Source: Taibaiella lutea (GTDB taxonomy: Bacteria; Bacteroidota; Bacteroidia; Chitinophagales; Chitinophagaceae). Taken from it: a stretch of 64,000 nt of DNA. The stretch lies in assembly GCF_008629695.1 (NCBI RefSeq), contig NZ_VWSH01000003.1:743688-807687 (forward strand), read 5' to 3'. The notes beneath the pieces were generated by a model. That model was not told the origin of the DNA, made no database searches, and saw nothing but the letters and a program-made list of their open reading frames with translations. Shown here in pieces: positions 19,916-28,846 of the stretch; within the stretch, counting starts at the first letter, position 1, and each line of letters opens with the position of its first letter. The position numbers were made by a program, and so were the translations under genes.

Positions 19916-20188
19916 TTACTCTATATCGTGAAAAGAATCTTCACAAACCAGATCAAATTGCTTGCCAATCATAAGCGCATTTCCACTTAAATCCCACTCC
20001 ATTGCCAAAGGTATGTCTGGGCTTTTATTGCTTGCTTCGATAAATATTTTTCCTGTTGCTTTCATATTGGCCTCATTGCCCTGTGCTAATTGAAAAGATT
20101 CAAAAACGAAAGTTGTGCCACTTCTGGTTTGAGCATCTTTAATAAAAGCCATGAAAGTCTGCATAAGTTCCAAATCTTTCGGTAACAT
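19916..20188 (-). CDS. Small Tc-island protein, paralogue 3
   Basis: This 90-residue protein is homologous by eye to the next two upstream genes: AFIKDAQTRSGTTF aligns with EFTEQAQTRCGVAF, and MEWDLSGNALMIGKQFDLV with MLWNLKGQAMLVGEQFDLI. An ATG at 20272 in the same frame would add 28 residues that the paralogues lack, so the ATG at 20188 is preferred. I do not recognise the family. There is no signal peptide or membrane segment. Lying just upstream of TcA in the same unit, it may assist toxin assembly; this is a guess from position. Confidence 0.7.
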   Translation of the reverse strand: MLPKDLELMQTFMAFIKDAQTRSGTTFVFESFQLAQGNEANMKATGKIFIEASNKSPDIPLAMEWDLSGNALMIGKQFDLVCEDSFHDIE

Positions 20189-20304
20189 TTTTAAAATTGA
20201 TTTGAGTTTAAAAAAGTACACAGTTATACTGCCATCAGAGATTATCTCTAATGAAAAAACCATCAATGACAAGTATAACTGTTGTAAACTTTGCGCAGAT
20301 GCGA

Positions 20305-20583
20305 CTATTTTTCTGCCTGAACAATAGGTGCATCGTCTGCCACCTCTTCAAAAGCTTCTCCGACAACCAGATCAAATTGCTCACCTATTAGCATAGCTTG
20401 CCCTTTTAGGTTCCATAACATTTCTTGCGGCACAGATTCTCTCTGTTCATTAAGAAGAAAAACCTGACCTTTTACGGCTGTAATGATACCGTCCATGTTT
20501 TTTTGAACGGTTTTTAATTCGAAAGAAACACCACATCTTGTTTCTGCATTTTTAGTGAACTCTTTAAATTCTTTGAACGACAT
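20305..20583 (-). CDS. Small Tc-island protein, paralogue 2
   Basis: This 92-residue protein begins MSFKEFKEFTKNAETRCGVS and keeps the shared core GIITAVKGQVFLLNEQ and MLWNLKGQAMLIGEQFDLVV, followed by an acidic tail. It is the closest relative of paralogue 1 and looks like a tandem duplicate. It is probably a cytoplasmic alpha/beta protein with no known function. It is co-directional with its two paralogues, the fibre gene and TcA. Confidence 0.8.
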   Translation of the reverse strand: MSFKEFKEFTKNAETRCGVSFELKTVQKNMDGIITAVKGQVFLLNEQRESVPQEMLWNLKGQAMLIGEQFDLVVGEAFEEVADDAPIVQAEK

Positions 20584-20654
20584 AGTTTTTTGTGTTTTAA
20601 ATATTTGAGAATTGATTATTGTTTTTATTGATTTTATCCGGGAATAAATATGCT

Positions 20655-20936
20655 TTAATTTTCGGGTTGTAGGAGTGTCGAAGCATCTTCTTCAACCGCT
20701 TCGACAAGTAGTTCCTTTATCAAATCAAACTGTTCGCCTACCAGCATAGCCTGCCCTTTAAGGTTCCATAGCATTTCAAGTGATGCGGATTTTCCGTCTT
20801 CATTAGGAACATAAACTACTCCTTTTACTGCAGTGATAACACCATCATAGTTTTGTTGCGCAGTTTTGATTTCGAAGGCAACACCACAGCGTGTTTGTGC
20901 CTGTTCTGTAAATTCTTTAAATTTTTTGAATGACAT
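20655..20936 (-). CDS. Small Tc-island protein, paralogue 1
   Basis: This 93-residue protein begins MSFKKFKEFTEQAQTRCGVA, has a middle GVITAVKGVVYVPNEDGKSA and the conserved MLWNLKGQAMLVGEQFDLI, then an acidic C-terminus (VEAVEEDAS). It lies 37 bp after the fibre gene and 71 bp before paralogue 2. Family and function are unknown. Triplication suggests a multi-copy or hetero-oligomeric structural or chaperone role in the toxin complex; that is inference only. Confidence 0.8.
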   Translation of the reverse strand: MSFKKFKEFTEQAQTRCGVAFEIKTAQQNYDGVITAVKGVVYVPNEDGKSASLEMLWNLKGQAMLVGEQFDLIKELLVEAVEEDASTLLQPEN

Positions 20937-20973
20937 TTTAATTGATTTTTAATTTTTATGTTTTTTTAGTTTT

Positions 20974-23900
20974 TTAAAACCCTGTTTTCCTTCCTGCTTT
21001 AATTACCATCCAGTAATAATCAGGATTACCACCAACAGTTGTCTGAATTGACATTACCTGAATCCATTGAGGTAATGTGATATCTCCTTTTACAGATGAG
21101 AGATAATCTGTGACGGTACCAATCTCTGTATTCATTGGCATATAAAGGCCATCCAGTATAATTCCTGCGTCGGTATCAGTTGAAAAGTTAGTGATATTAA
21201 GCACTCTGTTAGGGAATACTGAGGGATCTGGTAATGATAATGTGCAATCTGAATTAGCCTGATCAATTCTATATATAAATTCTACATTATCCTCAACGTT
21301 ATTAGGATTTTGCACAATTAATTCCTGATAATTAGAAGCATAACCGCCATTAGAATAGATGCCCTTGCCACCGCCGATATTAGGATCATTTGCTGAAAGG
21401 TAATTGTATGTGGTAACAGTATTATCCACCCATTGTGATACAAGGCTTCCAATTGGCTGAGTCGATAAAACTCCGTCTGCATCGGCAACTACCATTCTCG
21501 TGCCGGAACCATTAAGGCTGTTCAATTGAAGGTTTCCTTTTACAAACAATCCATTTGAAGGAGCAGAATCTGAATAAGAATCGGATATAGTTAATCCTCC
21601 GGTCTTTAAGCTCTGTGCGGCACTACCTGCAGTATATAGGGCGATAAATGCTGTGCTCGAATCAAGTTTAATAGTAGAACCATCTAGCCAGGCAAAATGA
21701 TCAGCCACAACTCGGCCGTCAATCCACATATTTCCTGATTGAGAAGATGCATTTTGATTTATAATGAAAGAGTTTGTGCTTGGAAAATCTGCTGAAGTCC
21801 AAATCTTATGCCAAGCCCCATAAGAACCATTAGATATTTCTCGCCAACCTAAGTATGGGTTGGGACTTGTTCCCATTGTGCTAATTATATCAGCGCCATA
21901 ATTATTATTTGTGTCAACATGCCTCATGTGTAACAGCACTTCCCACTCATTAATTGCCGTTCCCGTTGCCTGAAAAGCATTATAAACCCCACTTGGTAAA
22001 GCCTGATTAAAATTTGAAACTTGATTTGTTTTCGTTGTATTTTCGCCCGACCAGATTTTTGACTTATCAGCTGTATAAATCGGGTCTGTTTCATCTGTCA
22101 AATAATTTGAGGTAAAGAACTCGTATGCTGTGTTACTTGCATTCCTTCTTAATAACTGACCTGCTGTACCCGTTAATCCTGTCATTGCAGAGGTGCCATT
22201 GCCGATTGTAACACCGGTTAATGCAGTAACACCAGTTCCTCCTTTATTAACAGCAATGGTTGTACCATTCCAGGTACCGGTTGAAATTGTACCTAATGTT
22301 GTAATAGATGTTTGACCGACATAAGTGGATGCTATATCTACAGTTGTTCCTGTTACTACTATACGATTTGTTGTCCCTGATATCGAAGTTAAAAAGTTGT
22401 TTGTAATTGACGAAAGATTACCTAATGAATCGGCCACAACTATACGAGTACCAGTCCCAATTAAATTTGGTATTCCGATAACACCTTGGTAATCTATGGT
22501 AAATATGTTAGTAGTATAATTTTGAAATACAAATGCTTTACCGCCTGTTAGTCCACCGGTGCCGGCAGCATTATAGGTTCTGAAAACCGCGGCCCCTGTA
22601 CTATAACTATCTATTGTACCTCTAAATAATTGATAGGCTCCAACAGTAGTTGTACCAGATGTAAATGTAATAGTTGGTGCAGCAGTAGTAGTTGTACCTG
22701 AGTTTCCAAATTGTAAACTACCACCTGCTACCGAAAAATTAGCGAACACACCAGTTGTCGCTCCGGCATTTACATCTAACTTATAGGATGGAGATACGCC
22801 TATTCCCAATGAATTGGCTGCTTTTACATTTCCATTGTTAAGAATTTGCATTACAGGACTAACGCTATTAAGGATATAGAAATTCATGTCAGGGGCATTG
22901 GAAAAAGTGTTAGAAGTTCCCACTGTTATTGCTGCTCCGTGCGATGATGCCCCTGATGTTAACTCATCTCCTAATTTCAAAAATAATCCAACTTCTCTAT
23001 TTCCCGGATTTGCACCCCCTGAAGATGTATGTCTTACAACTATACCTTCTGCGTATGGAACGGCACTAGTTATCCCGGTTACAATTTCCATTTTAGGTAC
23101 AAGTGCAGGGAAAGCAATGGCGTCAGCGGCAAAGGGTGTAGGTTTTGTTATTCCTATGCCTAAACTACCAGCCATATAATTATCTGCACTGCCAGATAGA
23201 TATAAGTTCCATTTATTGGTTCCTGATGATAAATTACTTACAATTCCACAATTATTGCTTCCTATAGTCAAGTCGTCTATATAAATACCATACTGATTAT
23301 TAACTGTATTAGAGCCGCCTAATGTGCCTTGTGATAATCTTAGGTAATGAATACTTGCCGGGCTGGCTGACGCTGCTAAGGCCATATATATACGTTGCCC
23401 GTAAGCAATAGTCGTAACATCAGTCTGGACTTCATGTAAATTGTAAGTACCATAGGAAGTTGTTCCTCCCGTAATATTACCTCTATTATATAATTTTACA
23501 GTTGAAGTACCTGTACCGCCAATCGCAAACCAATTATCAATGCGACCTGTACCGGCAATTCTAAAATCGGCCGTTTGAGATGCAGTATTTTGATTCTGAA
23601 TAAAATTTGTACTGCCATTAATAGTTGTATTAACCCAGCTCTGAGTTGCCATTACATCTATTGGAATATTGACAATACCAGTATAAGCAGATAAATCATT
23701 TTCTGTGGTAACTGACCACCCGGATTCCCAGGCAAGTGTGTTCCAATTACTATGAGAAAGTATCAGTTGTTCTACTGTAACTCTTAAATATGTTGACCAG
23801 GATGTAGATACATCTGCAATCATTATTGATAAATTACCAGATGCGTCAAATCCAACATTAATATTTTCAAATCCTGCCGGCATTGATGAACTCGCAATGA

Positions 23901-25890
23901 TATAAGATTTTTTACCCGATGCGGAAATTATACCTGTACTTTGTAAGTAGAATGTTATTCTTATTTCTGCTAATCTTGCTAATGCATAACTCCAAATCTT
24001 AATTTTAAAATCCTGCATTAAATTGGCTGCTGAAAATGCGTGTTTAATTACAATACATCCTGTTGTTGCTGTTGCTGCTGTAATTAATTCAGCAACATTA
24101 TTAATTATTTTAGTTGATTGAGAACTTTGTTTAATAAAACTGCCGGAATTAACCAACTTGAAATTACCCAAGTAATCTATAGAGGCAAATTTGGTGGTGT
24201 AATTTTGCACTTCTACTACATTGCCAACATTGAGTGTACTTGTACCTGCTGCATTTGCACCTCTTAATACTACTGCTGCACTTGTAAATGTATCAGACCC
24301 TTGGCCAAGTAATGCTAATCCATAAGCAGGATTTGTACCTGCAAATGTTCCTTTAATAATAGGATTAAAATCTGCAGTTCCTGAACTAGCATTTTGTATA
24401 GAAATTGAACCTCCGTTTTGAGAAAAATTTGCTATAGGTTGGGTATAGTTAATTGTCGCGATATTTATATCTAATGGATATAAGGGTGCAATTGTAGAAC
24501 CTAATTTTATACCTATTCCCGTAGAATTCCATTTTAAAATCGAATTATTATAGTCAGTCCCTGCCCAACCATAGGTTAAAGTGTTAGGGCTTCCTGAATA
24601 AAACCCAATACCACCAAGCTTCGTTGTGCCATTGCTGTCATACAATAGCACGCCACGTGCATATCCGTTTGCAGATGAAGTATTGATGTTGTAAGTCGAA
24701 TTAGTACCATCTATTTTCAAGGATGATCCATTAGTGCCGCCAGTTAATAAAATGCTATTTGTGATGGAATTACCTGCAGTTGTTACCTGTTGTAAAGTTG
24801 GTATGGACGTAAGAAATGATGGTGCATTTGAAATATTGTTCCAATGAACAGTTCCGCCAGCTCCTGATGTGTTTAGCTGTGTTTTGGTATATACATCACG
24901 TAATAAGCCTACTTCATTCCAGCTATCCCATCCACTTCCTCCGTTCCAATTATATAAGGAACGGATCCATTTTCTCGTCAGGTTCGAAGATGATTCCTGC
25001 ATAGATACAGCTTCTTGCGTTACACTATATCCGAATGAAACACCATGGAACTTCTTTCTGACGGTTAACATCAACGGCAAGTCGGAGCTCTGCGGAGGAT
25101 ATCCTGCCGCAGTAATTGATGTCAGGTTTCCTACTATCATATAGTCTCCTGCAATCATCAGATCATTTGCTATTACTACTTTTGCAGGATCGTTTGTTTT
25201 TATCTCCAGTACACCATTTTTATAACTCCATGGATCTGAAGTGGTTTTACGATACCAAAAGCCGCCACTTCTATCTAAAGAGCCTGTTTCATTATCTGGA
25301 TAAAAATATTGTACTGCAGATGAGCCACTATTGTAAACTACAAGCAGGCCACCCGTTGCTCCATTATTGTTGTTGCCAATGTGCGGATAATTAGTAACAG
25401 AGGTTAAGCCCGAACTTATAGTATAAATACCTGATGTCGTGATGGTATTAAAATTTGTAACTACAGTATCTCTCTTTACCAGAGCTTTATCTGTGGTTGC
25501 CACTTCATTTCCGCCGTAAGTCAACAAGCCTCCCAATGGCTGCAGGTTTAAAGCGGTATAACTATCTGTATCGCCGGACTGTATTGCGCCACCATCGGCG
25601 TTAGTATAAAATGCAGTAGTAACATTATTCCCGGCTGCACTTCTGAGATAGAAATGCGCATCTTCATAGCTTCCTTCATTCATGGAGATATTACGGTTCA
25701 TATCTCTTACCTGTTGTAATGTCGGGACAGAAGATAATCCTATATTCAGCGGCACCCAATCCGGATTGCCGCCATATTGTGCATACACACCGATATAGCT
25801 GCTGTCCGATGAAGGCACGAAGCTGAGTGCTCTTACCGGCGTACCATTTGATGACAGGATATAGCCGGATAGTTGTGATTGATTAATCAT
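20974..25890 (-). CDS. Phage-tail-fibre-like repeat protein with pyocin-knob domains
   Basis: This 1,638-residue Ser/Thr/Gly/Asn-rich protein is built like a phage or tailocin fibre. The N-terminal module (1-140) has VPTLQQVRDMNRNI, a segment repeated as VPTLQQVTTAGNSI near 365. Knob-like domains lie at about 155-230, 255-335 and 1297-1372 (the last ends GAWHKIWTSADFP, the pyocin_knob signature). Long beta-rich shaft modules recur, for example IDYLGNFKLVNSG, IDYQGVIGIPNL and the pair GTGTRIVVADSLGNL and GSGTRMVVADADGVL. There is no signal peptide and no S74 autochaperone at the end. It probably forms a trimeric adhesin-like rod. No other phage tail genes are present, so a role with the Tc toxin or the lysis set is inferred. 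Confidence 0.85.
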   Translation of the reverse strand: MINQSQLSGYILSSNGTPVRALSFVPSSDSSYIGVYAQYGGNPDWVPLNIGLSSVPTLQQVRDMNRNISMNEGSYEDAHFYLRSAAGNNVTTAFYTNADGGAIQSGDTDSYTALNLQPLGGLLTYGGNEVATTDKALVKRDTVVTNFNTITTSGIYTISSGLTSVTNYPHIGNNNNGATGGLLVVYNSGSSAVQYFYPDNETGSLDRSGGFWYRKTTSDPWSYKNGVLEIKTNDPAKVVIANDLMIAGDYMIVGNLTSITAAGYPPQSSDLPLMLTVRKKFHGVSFGYSVTQEAVSMQESSSNLTRKWIRSLYNWNGGSGWDSWNEVGLLRDVYTKTQLNTSGAGGTVHWNNISNAPSFLTSIPTLQQVTTAGNSITNSILLTGGTNGSSLKIDGTNSTYNINTSSANGYARGVLLYDSNGTTKLGGIGFYSGSPNTLTYGWAGTDYNNSILKWNSTGIGIKLGSTIAPLYPLDINIATINYTQPIANFSQNGGSISIQNASSGTADFNPIIKGTFAGTNPAYGLALLGQGSDTFTSAAVVLRGANAAGTSTLNVGNVVEVQNYTTKFASIDYLGNFKLVNSGSFIKQSSQSTKIINNVAELITAATATTGCIVIKHAFSAANLMQDFKIKIWSYALARLAEIRITFYLQSTGIISASGKKSYIIASSSMPAGFENINVGFDASGNLSIMIADVSTSWSTYLRVTVEQLILSHSNWNTLAWESGWSVTTENDLSAYTGIVNIPIDVMATQSWVNTTINGSTNFIQNQNTASQTADFRIAGTGRIDNWFAIGGTGTSTVKLYNRGNITGGTTSYGTYNLHEVQTDVTTIAYGQRIYMALAASASPASIHYLRLSQGTLGGSNTVNNQYGIYIDDLTIGSNNCGIVSNLSSGTNKWNLYLSGSADNYMAGSLGIGITKPTPFAADAIAFPALVPKMEIVTGITSAVPYAEGIVVRHTSSGGANPGNREVGLFLKLGDELTSGASSHGAAITVGTSNTFSNAPDMNFYILNSVSPVMQILNNGNVKAANSLGIGVSPSYKLDVNAGATTGVFANFSVAGGSLQFGNSGTTTTAAPTITFTSGTTTVGAYQLFRGTIDSYSTGAAVFRTYNAAGTGGLTGGKAFVFQNYTTNIFTIDYQGVIGIPNLIGTGTRIVVADSLGNLSSITNNFLTSISGTTNRIVVTGTTVDIASTYVGQTSITTLGTISTGTWNGTTIAVNKGGTGVTALTGVTIGNGTSAMTGLTGTAGQLLRRNASNTAYEFFTSNYLTDETDPIYTADKSKIWSGENTTKTNQVSNFNQALPSGVYNAFQATGTAINEWEVLLHMRHVDTNNNYGADIISTMGTSPNPYLGWREISNGSYGAWHKIWTSADFPSTNSFIINQNASSQSGNMWIDGRVVADHFAWLDGSTIKLDSSTAFIALYTAGSAAQSLKTGGLTISDSYSDSAPSNGLFVKGNLQLNSLNGSGTRMVVADADGVLSTQPIGSLVSQWVDNTVTTYNYLSANDPNIGGGKGIYSNGGYASNYQELIVQNPNNVEDNVEFIYRIDQANSDCTLSLPDPSVFPNRVLNITNFSTDTDAGIILDGLYMPMNTEIGTVTDYLSSVKGDITLPQWIQVMSIQTTVGGNPDYYWMVIKAGRKTGF

Positions 25891-26006
25891 AAATAAAAAT
25901 ATTTTAGTTTCCAGAAACTGGTTATGTAGTGTTACAGGTGGAGCAATTTTGTTATAATTCTTATCGATTCATGTTGATGAGTCTTATTAAATGATGACGC
26001 TACAGC

Positions 26007-26549
26007 TTATTGGCATAATAATTTCTGAGCGGCCTTACAATATTTTTCTCTTTCGGCAAGCCCGTTTATACCACCATTAATTCTTTTCGTTAGACCCGTA
26101 AAATCATTCTTGTCCACATATCTATTGAGACGGTTGCTGCTCCAAAACCAGGCAGCACTATAAACGGCATATTGTGGTGTTTCCAATAATTCAGGAGTGG
26201 TCAATAACCTTTCATCATTAAACAAAGCCAACGAACAGACGCTATAATTATTTTTTCCTGTAATCTGAATCAGGCCTCTGCCTTTATAGCGTTGTCCGTC
26301 TCCGTCAGCCTCAGGCGTATTGCCTAAAGCTTTAGCCTTACTTCCGGTGTCATATGCTTTGCCTGATGCTATCTCCTTTACATAACGGAAAGCACCGCTT
26401 TCATGCGCAATTTGTGCAATAAATGCTGCCTGATATTGTGGCGTATCAATACCAAAGTTTTCAAATGCCTGATTTAAAAAGGGTACGTACTCGCCAAGGG
26501 TTTTAGGGGCGGTGGGTACTATTGCCCTCAATATTTTTTCGTCTATCAT
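26007..26549 (-). CDS. GH19 chitinase-like endolysin
   Basis: This 180-residue glycoside hydrolase family 19 domain is of the phage-lysin type that cleaves peptidoglycan. The catalytic Glu is in IAQIAHESGAFRYVKE; the family motif DGDGQRYKGRGLIQITGKNN and the C-terminal INGGINGLAEREKYC are present. It has no signal peptide, so it needs a holin for access to the cell wall. Its start overlaps by one base the stop of the spanin-like gene, showing translational coupling. With the holin-like protein across the divergent promoter region it forms a lysis cassette beside the Tc genes. Confidence 0.9.
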   Translation of the reverse strand: MIDEKILRAIVPTAPKTLGEYVPFLNQAFENFGIDTPQYQAAFIAQIAHESGAFRYVKEIASGKAYDTGSKAKALGNTPEADGDGQRYKGRGLIQITGKNNYSVCSLALFNDERLLTTPELLETPQYAVYSAAWFWSSNRLNRYVDKNDFTGLTKRINGGINGLAEREKYCKAAQKLLCQ

Positions 26550-27238
26550 CAGAATCTTATTAAGTTATAATTCAAACCGAAGCCAAATGAAGGGTGCCAT
26601 TGGTTATTGACAGGATTAAAGCTATATCCGGCGTGTAATCCTATTCCAAACTTTTTAGGTTTAGGCTCGGCGATGGTATATCGTTTTATGTTGTCGATTT
26701 TTATTCTCGGATCATCCGAAAATATATCAAGGTAATATTGCTTAGATCCCAGGATCCAACTGCGTTTCCAGTACCTTACTGTATTAAGTGAGACATCATA
26801 ATGAAGATTGAACTTATTGCTGTCAGGATAATAAGATAAGCTCAGCCATTTGTCATGATGTTCATACAGTTTATTGTCTGTGGATTGTTTCAGTGTAATG
26901 CTCTCTGCTGCGAGGCTTGCGTTTATTTTCGTTACCTGGTCCATTTGTTTTTCTGCGATGTTGATAGCTCTCTTCAGTGTATCAATATATGCTGATCCTA
27001 TTGTCCCGCTTTTATCTTCATTAGAAGCAATCATTATTTCTTTTACAACCAAATGCTCGATGCTGTCGTGTATATATCTGGTAACAACCGGAGCATAATG
27101 TGTTGTTTGTTGTGCTGCTAATGCAGATATTTTTATGGCGTCTGCTTTGGTGCGTATAAATTGTTTCAGGTTGAGGAAAAGACTTACCCCTAATAAGACT
27201 GCAAAGAGTAATAGTAATATGCCTGTTCTGATTTTCAT
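26549..27238 (-). CDS. Spanin-like inner-membrane-anchored envelope protein
   Basis: This 229-residue protein has an N-terminal membrane anchor (residues about 5-22). A helical, partly coiled-coil periplasmic segment follows (IDTLKRAINIAEKQMDQVTK), then a beta-rich C-terminus ending GIGLHAGYSFNPV and FGFGLNYNLIRF. The shape matches phage-encoded Bacteroidota proteins beside endolysins and could bridge inner and outer membranes like a spanin. That role is inferred from topology and from overlap with the endolysin gene; no lipobox is present. It is the first gene of the leftward toxin unit. Confidence 0.65.
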   Translation of the reverse strand: MKIRTGILLLLFAVLLGVSLFLNLKQFIRTKADAIKISALAAQQTTHYAPVVTRYIHDSIEHLVVKEIMIASNEDKSGTIGSAYIDTLKRAINIAEKQMDQVTKINASLAAESITLKQSTDNKLYEHHDKWLSLSYYPDSNKFNLHYDVSLNTVRYWKRSWILGSKQYYLDIFSDDPRIKIDNIKRYTIAEPKPKKFGIGLHAGYSFNPVNNQWHPSFGFGLNYNLIRF

Positions 27239-27705
27239 GTTTGAGGTATTGTCTTATGCAAAAGTCAAAAGATATTTTGCCTGCGTCAAATAGTTGTGCA
27301 ATCCTTGCCCGGTTATTTCAAGAAGCATAGCCGTCTTTCTCTTTCTACTATAATTAAATCTGATTTTGCAGTCTTGTCATACAATCGAAAACATTGTATG
27401 CATCTCTTTTAGTTTTAATTCCGGAGCCCTGGAAATTAAGAATCTGATTAAGAATCGATAATACATTCAATAGTAATAGTGCTATAAATAAGCGGGCAAG
27501 GATTGCATACTTCTTTGAAGAAAGCAGAAAAGTGTTGCACTTTTGTCTTGTCAAAAAGAATACAAAACTCTTCTTCTTCCTGATTAGCATTCATATCATC
27601 TGATCACATAATATTATTGTGAAGCATTGATTGATCCGGTATTGCATGCTATATCGGATGAATTCCCCCGGATAAAAATTAACCTATAAATTAAAAACAG
27701 TGTTT
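27239..27705. promoter_or_regulatory. Divergent regulatory region of the Tc island
   Basis: This 467-bp gap separates the leftward lysis/fibre/TcA unit from the rightward holin/TcB-TcC unit, so promoters for both should lie here. Visible elements are a near-palindrome CACATAATATTATTGTG (27605-27621) and an inverted pair ATCCG...CGGAT at about 27635-27659, both close to the rightward start. No clear TTG-N19-TAnnTTTG promoter could be fixed. A weak minus-strand frame inside is listed separately. Confidence 0.5.
27354..27590 (-). CDS. Possible small membrane protein
   Basis: This 78-residue frame starts MLIRKKKSFVFFLTRQKC and has one strong hydrophobic helix (YAILARLFIALLLLNVLSIL), lying alone in the divergent gap. 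A single-pass basic protein beside lysis genes could be a second holin or antiholin, but the frame may be fortuitous. No homologue is recognised. Confidence 0.25.
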   Translation of the reverse strand: MLIRKKKSFVFFLTRQKCNTFLLSSKKYAILARLFIALLLLNVLSILNQILNFQGSGIKTKRDAYNVFDCMTRLQNQI

Positions 27706-27984
27706 ATGAAACAAGTATTAACTCCGATAGTAGAAACTATCATAAGAATCACCAGCAAATCACCTAAGTATTTTCAGGCATTGCAGATTGTATTAGTGGC
27801 TATTGCAGCATTATTAGGCATTATACGCAAAACAGAAGATATGATACATTATCCCGCCTTTATTATACAATTAGCAGGAGAATCCGGCTTCTTATCCGTA
27901 TTGGTAGGATTGTTTATATCTCTCCTTCCTACTAATAACACAAACGCCACTAAAGCTAAAGTGGATAGTATTTTAAACAAATGA
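27706..27984 (+). CDS. Holin-like two-helix membrane protein
   Basis: This 92-residue protein has two hydrophobic helices (about 22-40, FQALQIVLVAIAALLGII, and 55-75, FLSVLVGLFISLLP), with a charged C-terminus ending KAKVDSILNK. Size and topology fit class II holins that let a signal-less endolysin cross the inner membrane. The ATG at 27706 is preferred to the GTG at 27700. It overlaps the next gene by ATGA, so they are translated together. It opens the rightward unit leading to TcB-TcC. Confidence 0.7.
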   Translation: MKQVLTPIVETIIRITSKSPKYFQALQIVLVAIAALLGIIRKTEDMIHYPAFIIQLAGESGFLSVLVGLFISLLPTNNTNATKAKVDSILNK

Positions 27985-28676
27985 ACAAATTCGGCACCAT
28001 AGAAATTGACACCACAATAACGCTTGCGCTGATAAGTTCAACCACAGCGGTTTTGTTAGTCCTTGTAAATTATTATAAGGACAAAAGAATGAAATTATTA
28101 GAACACAATTTAAATGAAGCAAAAAGCAATGAGCGCAAGGTAAAGATGGAAATAAGTGTATTGAACCGATTACTGAAAATATCCGTTCACTCAAGAATAA
28201 GCAATGCTGTCAACAAGCTGATACACAGCACGAACATAGATCGGTATATGATTTTTGTTGCTGTCAACGGTGTGACAGATTTTAACAAAGTAGCCATCAT
28301 TTTTGAAAAATACAGAGATGACCACAAGAAAGAAATTGCAGACAGAGAAGAAGAAGCGCTGGCGTTATACAGATCCATACCCATTGATGATGTTTACAAA
28401 AGCATTCTTAAAGGCGCAGAACTATATAAACAAGTTTATCTGAATGTAGAAACGATGCAGCAATGCATGCTTAAGGACATCTACTTGTATGAAGGTGTTA
28501 TGCAAGCTGCCATTTCATTTTTATTCAGAGAAAGAATGGATGACAATAATGATGTGGTTTGCTTTTGTTCGGCTGCTATTATAGGTGATAAGCAACTTAC
28601 GGAAGCAGATAAAACCAAATTAAAGCTTACTATTTCAAGCGCCATCATTCCTGCAATTTTAGAATACATGCAATAG
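27981..28676 (+). CDS. Membrane-anchored protein of unknown function in the lysis unit
   Basis: This 231-residue protein has an N-terminal membrane helix (about 13-30, TLALISSTTAVLLVLV) and a coiled coil (35-65). The soluble domain could be GAF/PAS-like in outline (DRYMIFVAVNG, then VAIIFEKYRDDHKKE and the C-terminal VVCFCSAAIIGDKQLTEADK). It is translationally coupled to the holin-like gene. It may regulate lysis timing or act as a membrane accessory; there is no direct evidence. It is separated from TcB-TcC by 170 bp holding a possible promoter. Confidence 0.7.
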   Translation: MNKFGTIEIDTTITLALISSTTAVLLVLVNYYKDKRMKLLEHNLNEAKSNERKVKMEISVLNRLLKISVHSRISNAVNKLIHSTNIDRYMIFVAVNGVTDFNKVAIIFEKYRDDHKKEIADREEEALALYRSIPIDDVYKSILKGAELYKQVYLNVETMQQCMLKDIYLYEGVMQAAISFLFRERMDDNNDVVCFCSAAIIGDKQLTEADKTKLKLTISSAIIPAILEYMQ

Positions 28677-28732
28677 TTGTAAATCCTCTTTTTAAAGCCT
28701 TAACCTAAATATTTAAGCAAGGTCTACACACC

Positions 28733-28766
28733 TTTTTGTAATCGGCTTTTAAAGATTAGATTTTTG
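28733..28766 (+). promoter_or_regulatory. Candidate Bacteroidota promoter for TcB-TcC
   Basis: TTTTTG (28733-28738) is followed after 18 bases by TAGATTTTTG (28757-28766), close to the Bacteroidota consensus TTG-N17-20-TAnnTTTG apart from one extra T. It lies 80 bp upstream of the TcB-TcC ATG. Confidence 0.4.
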
Positions 28767-28846
28767 TGTTGTAAAGCATGTCCTTGCTTATCAACAATAA
28801 TTTTTATTAAATTTTTTTAACTCCCACTTTTTTCAAATTACCTATT

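Noticed and set aside
20974-28676. A prophage
   Set aside because: Only fibre and lysis-type genes are present; there is no integrase, terminase, capsid, tail tube or replication gene, and the genes are arranged around Tc subunits.
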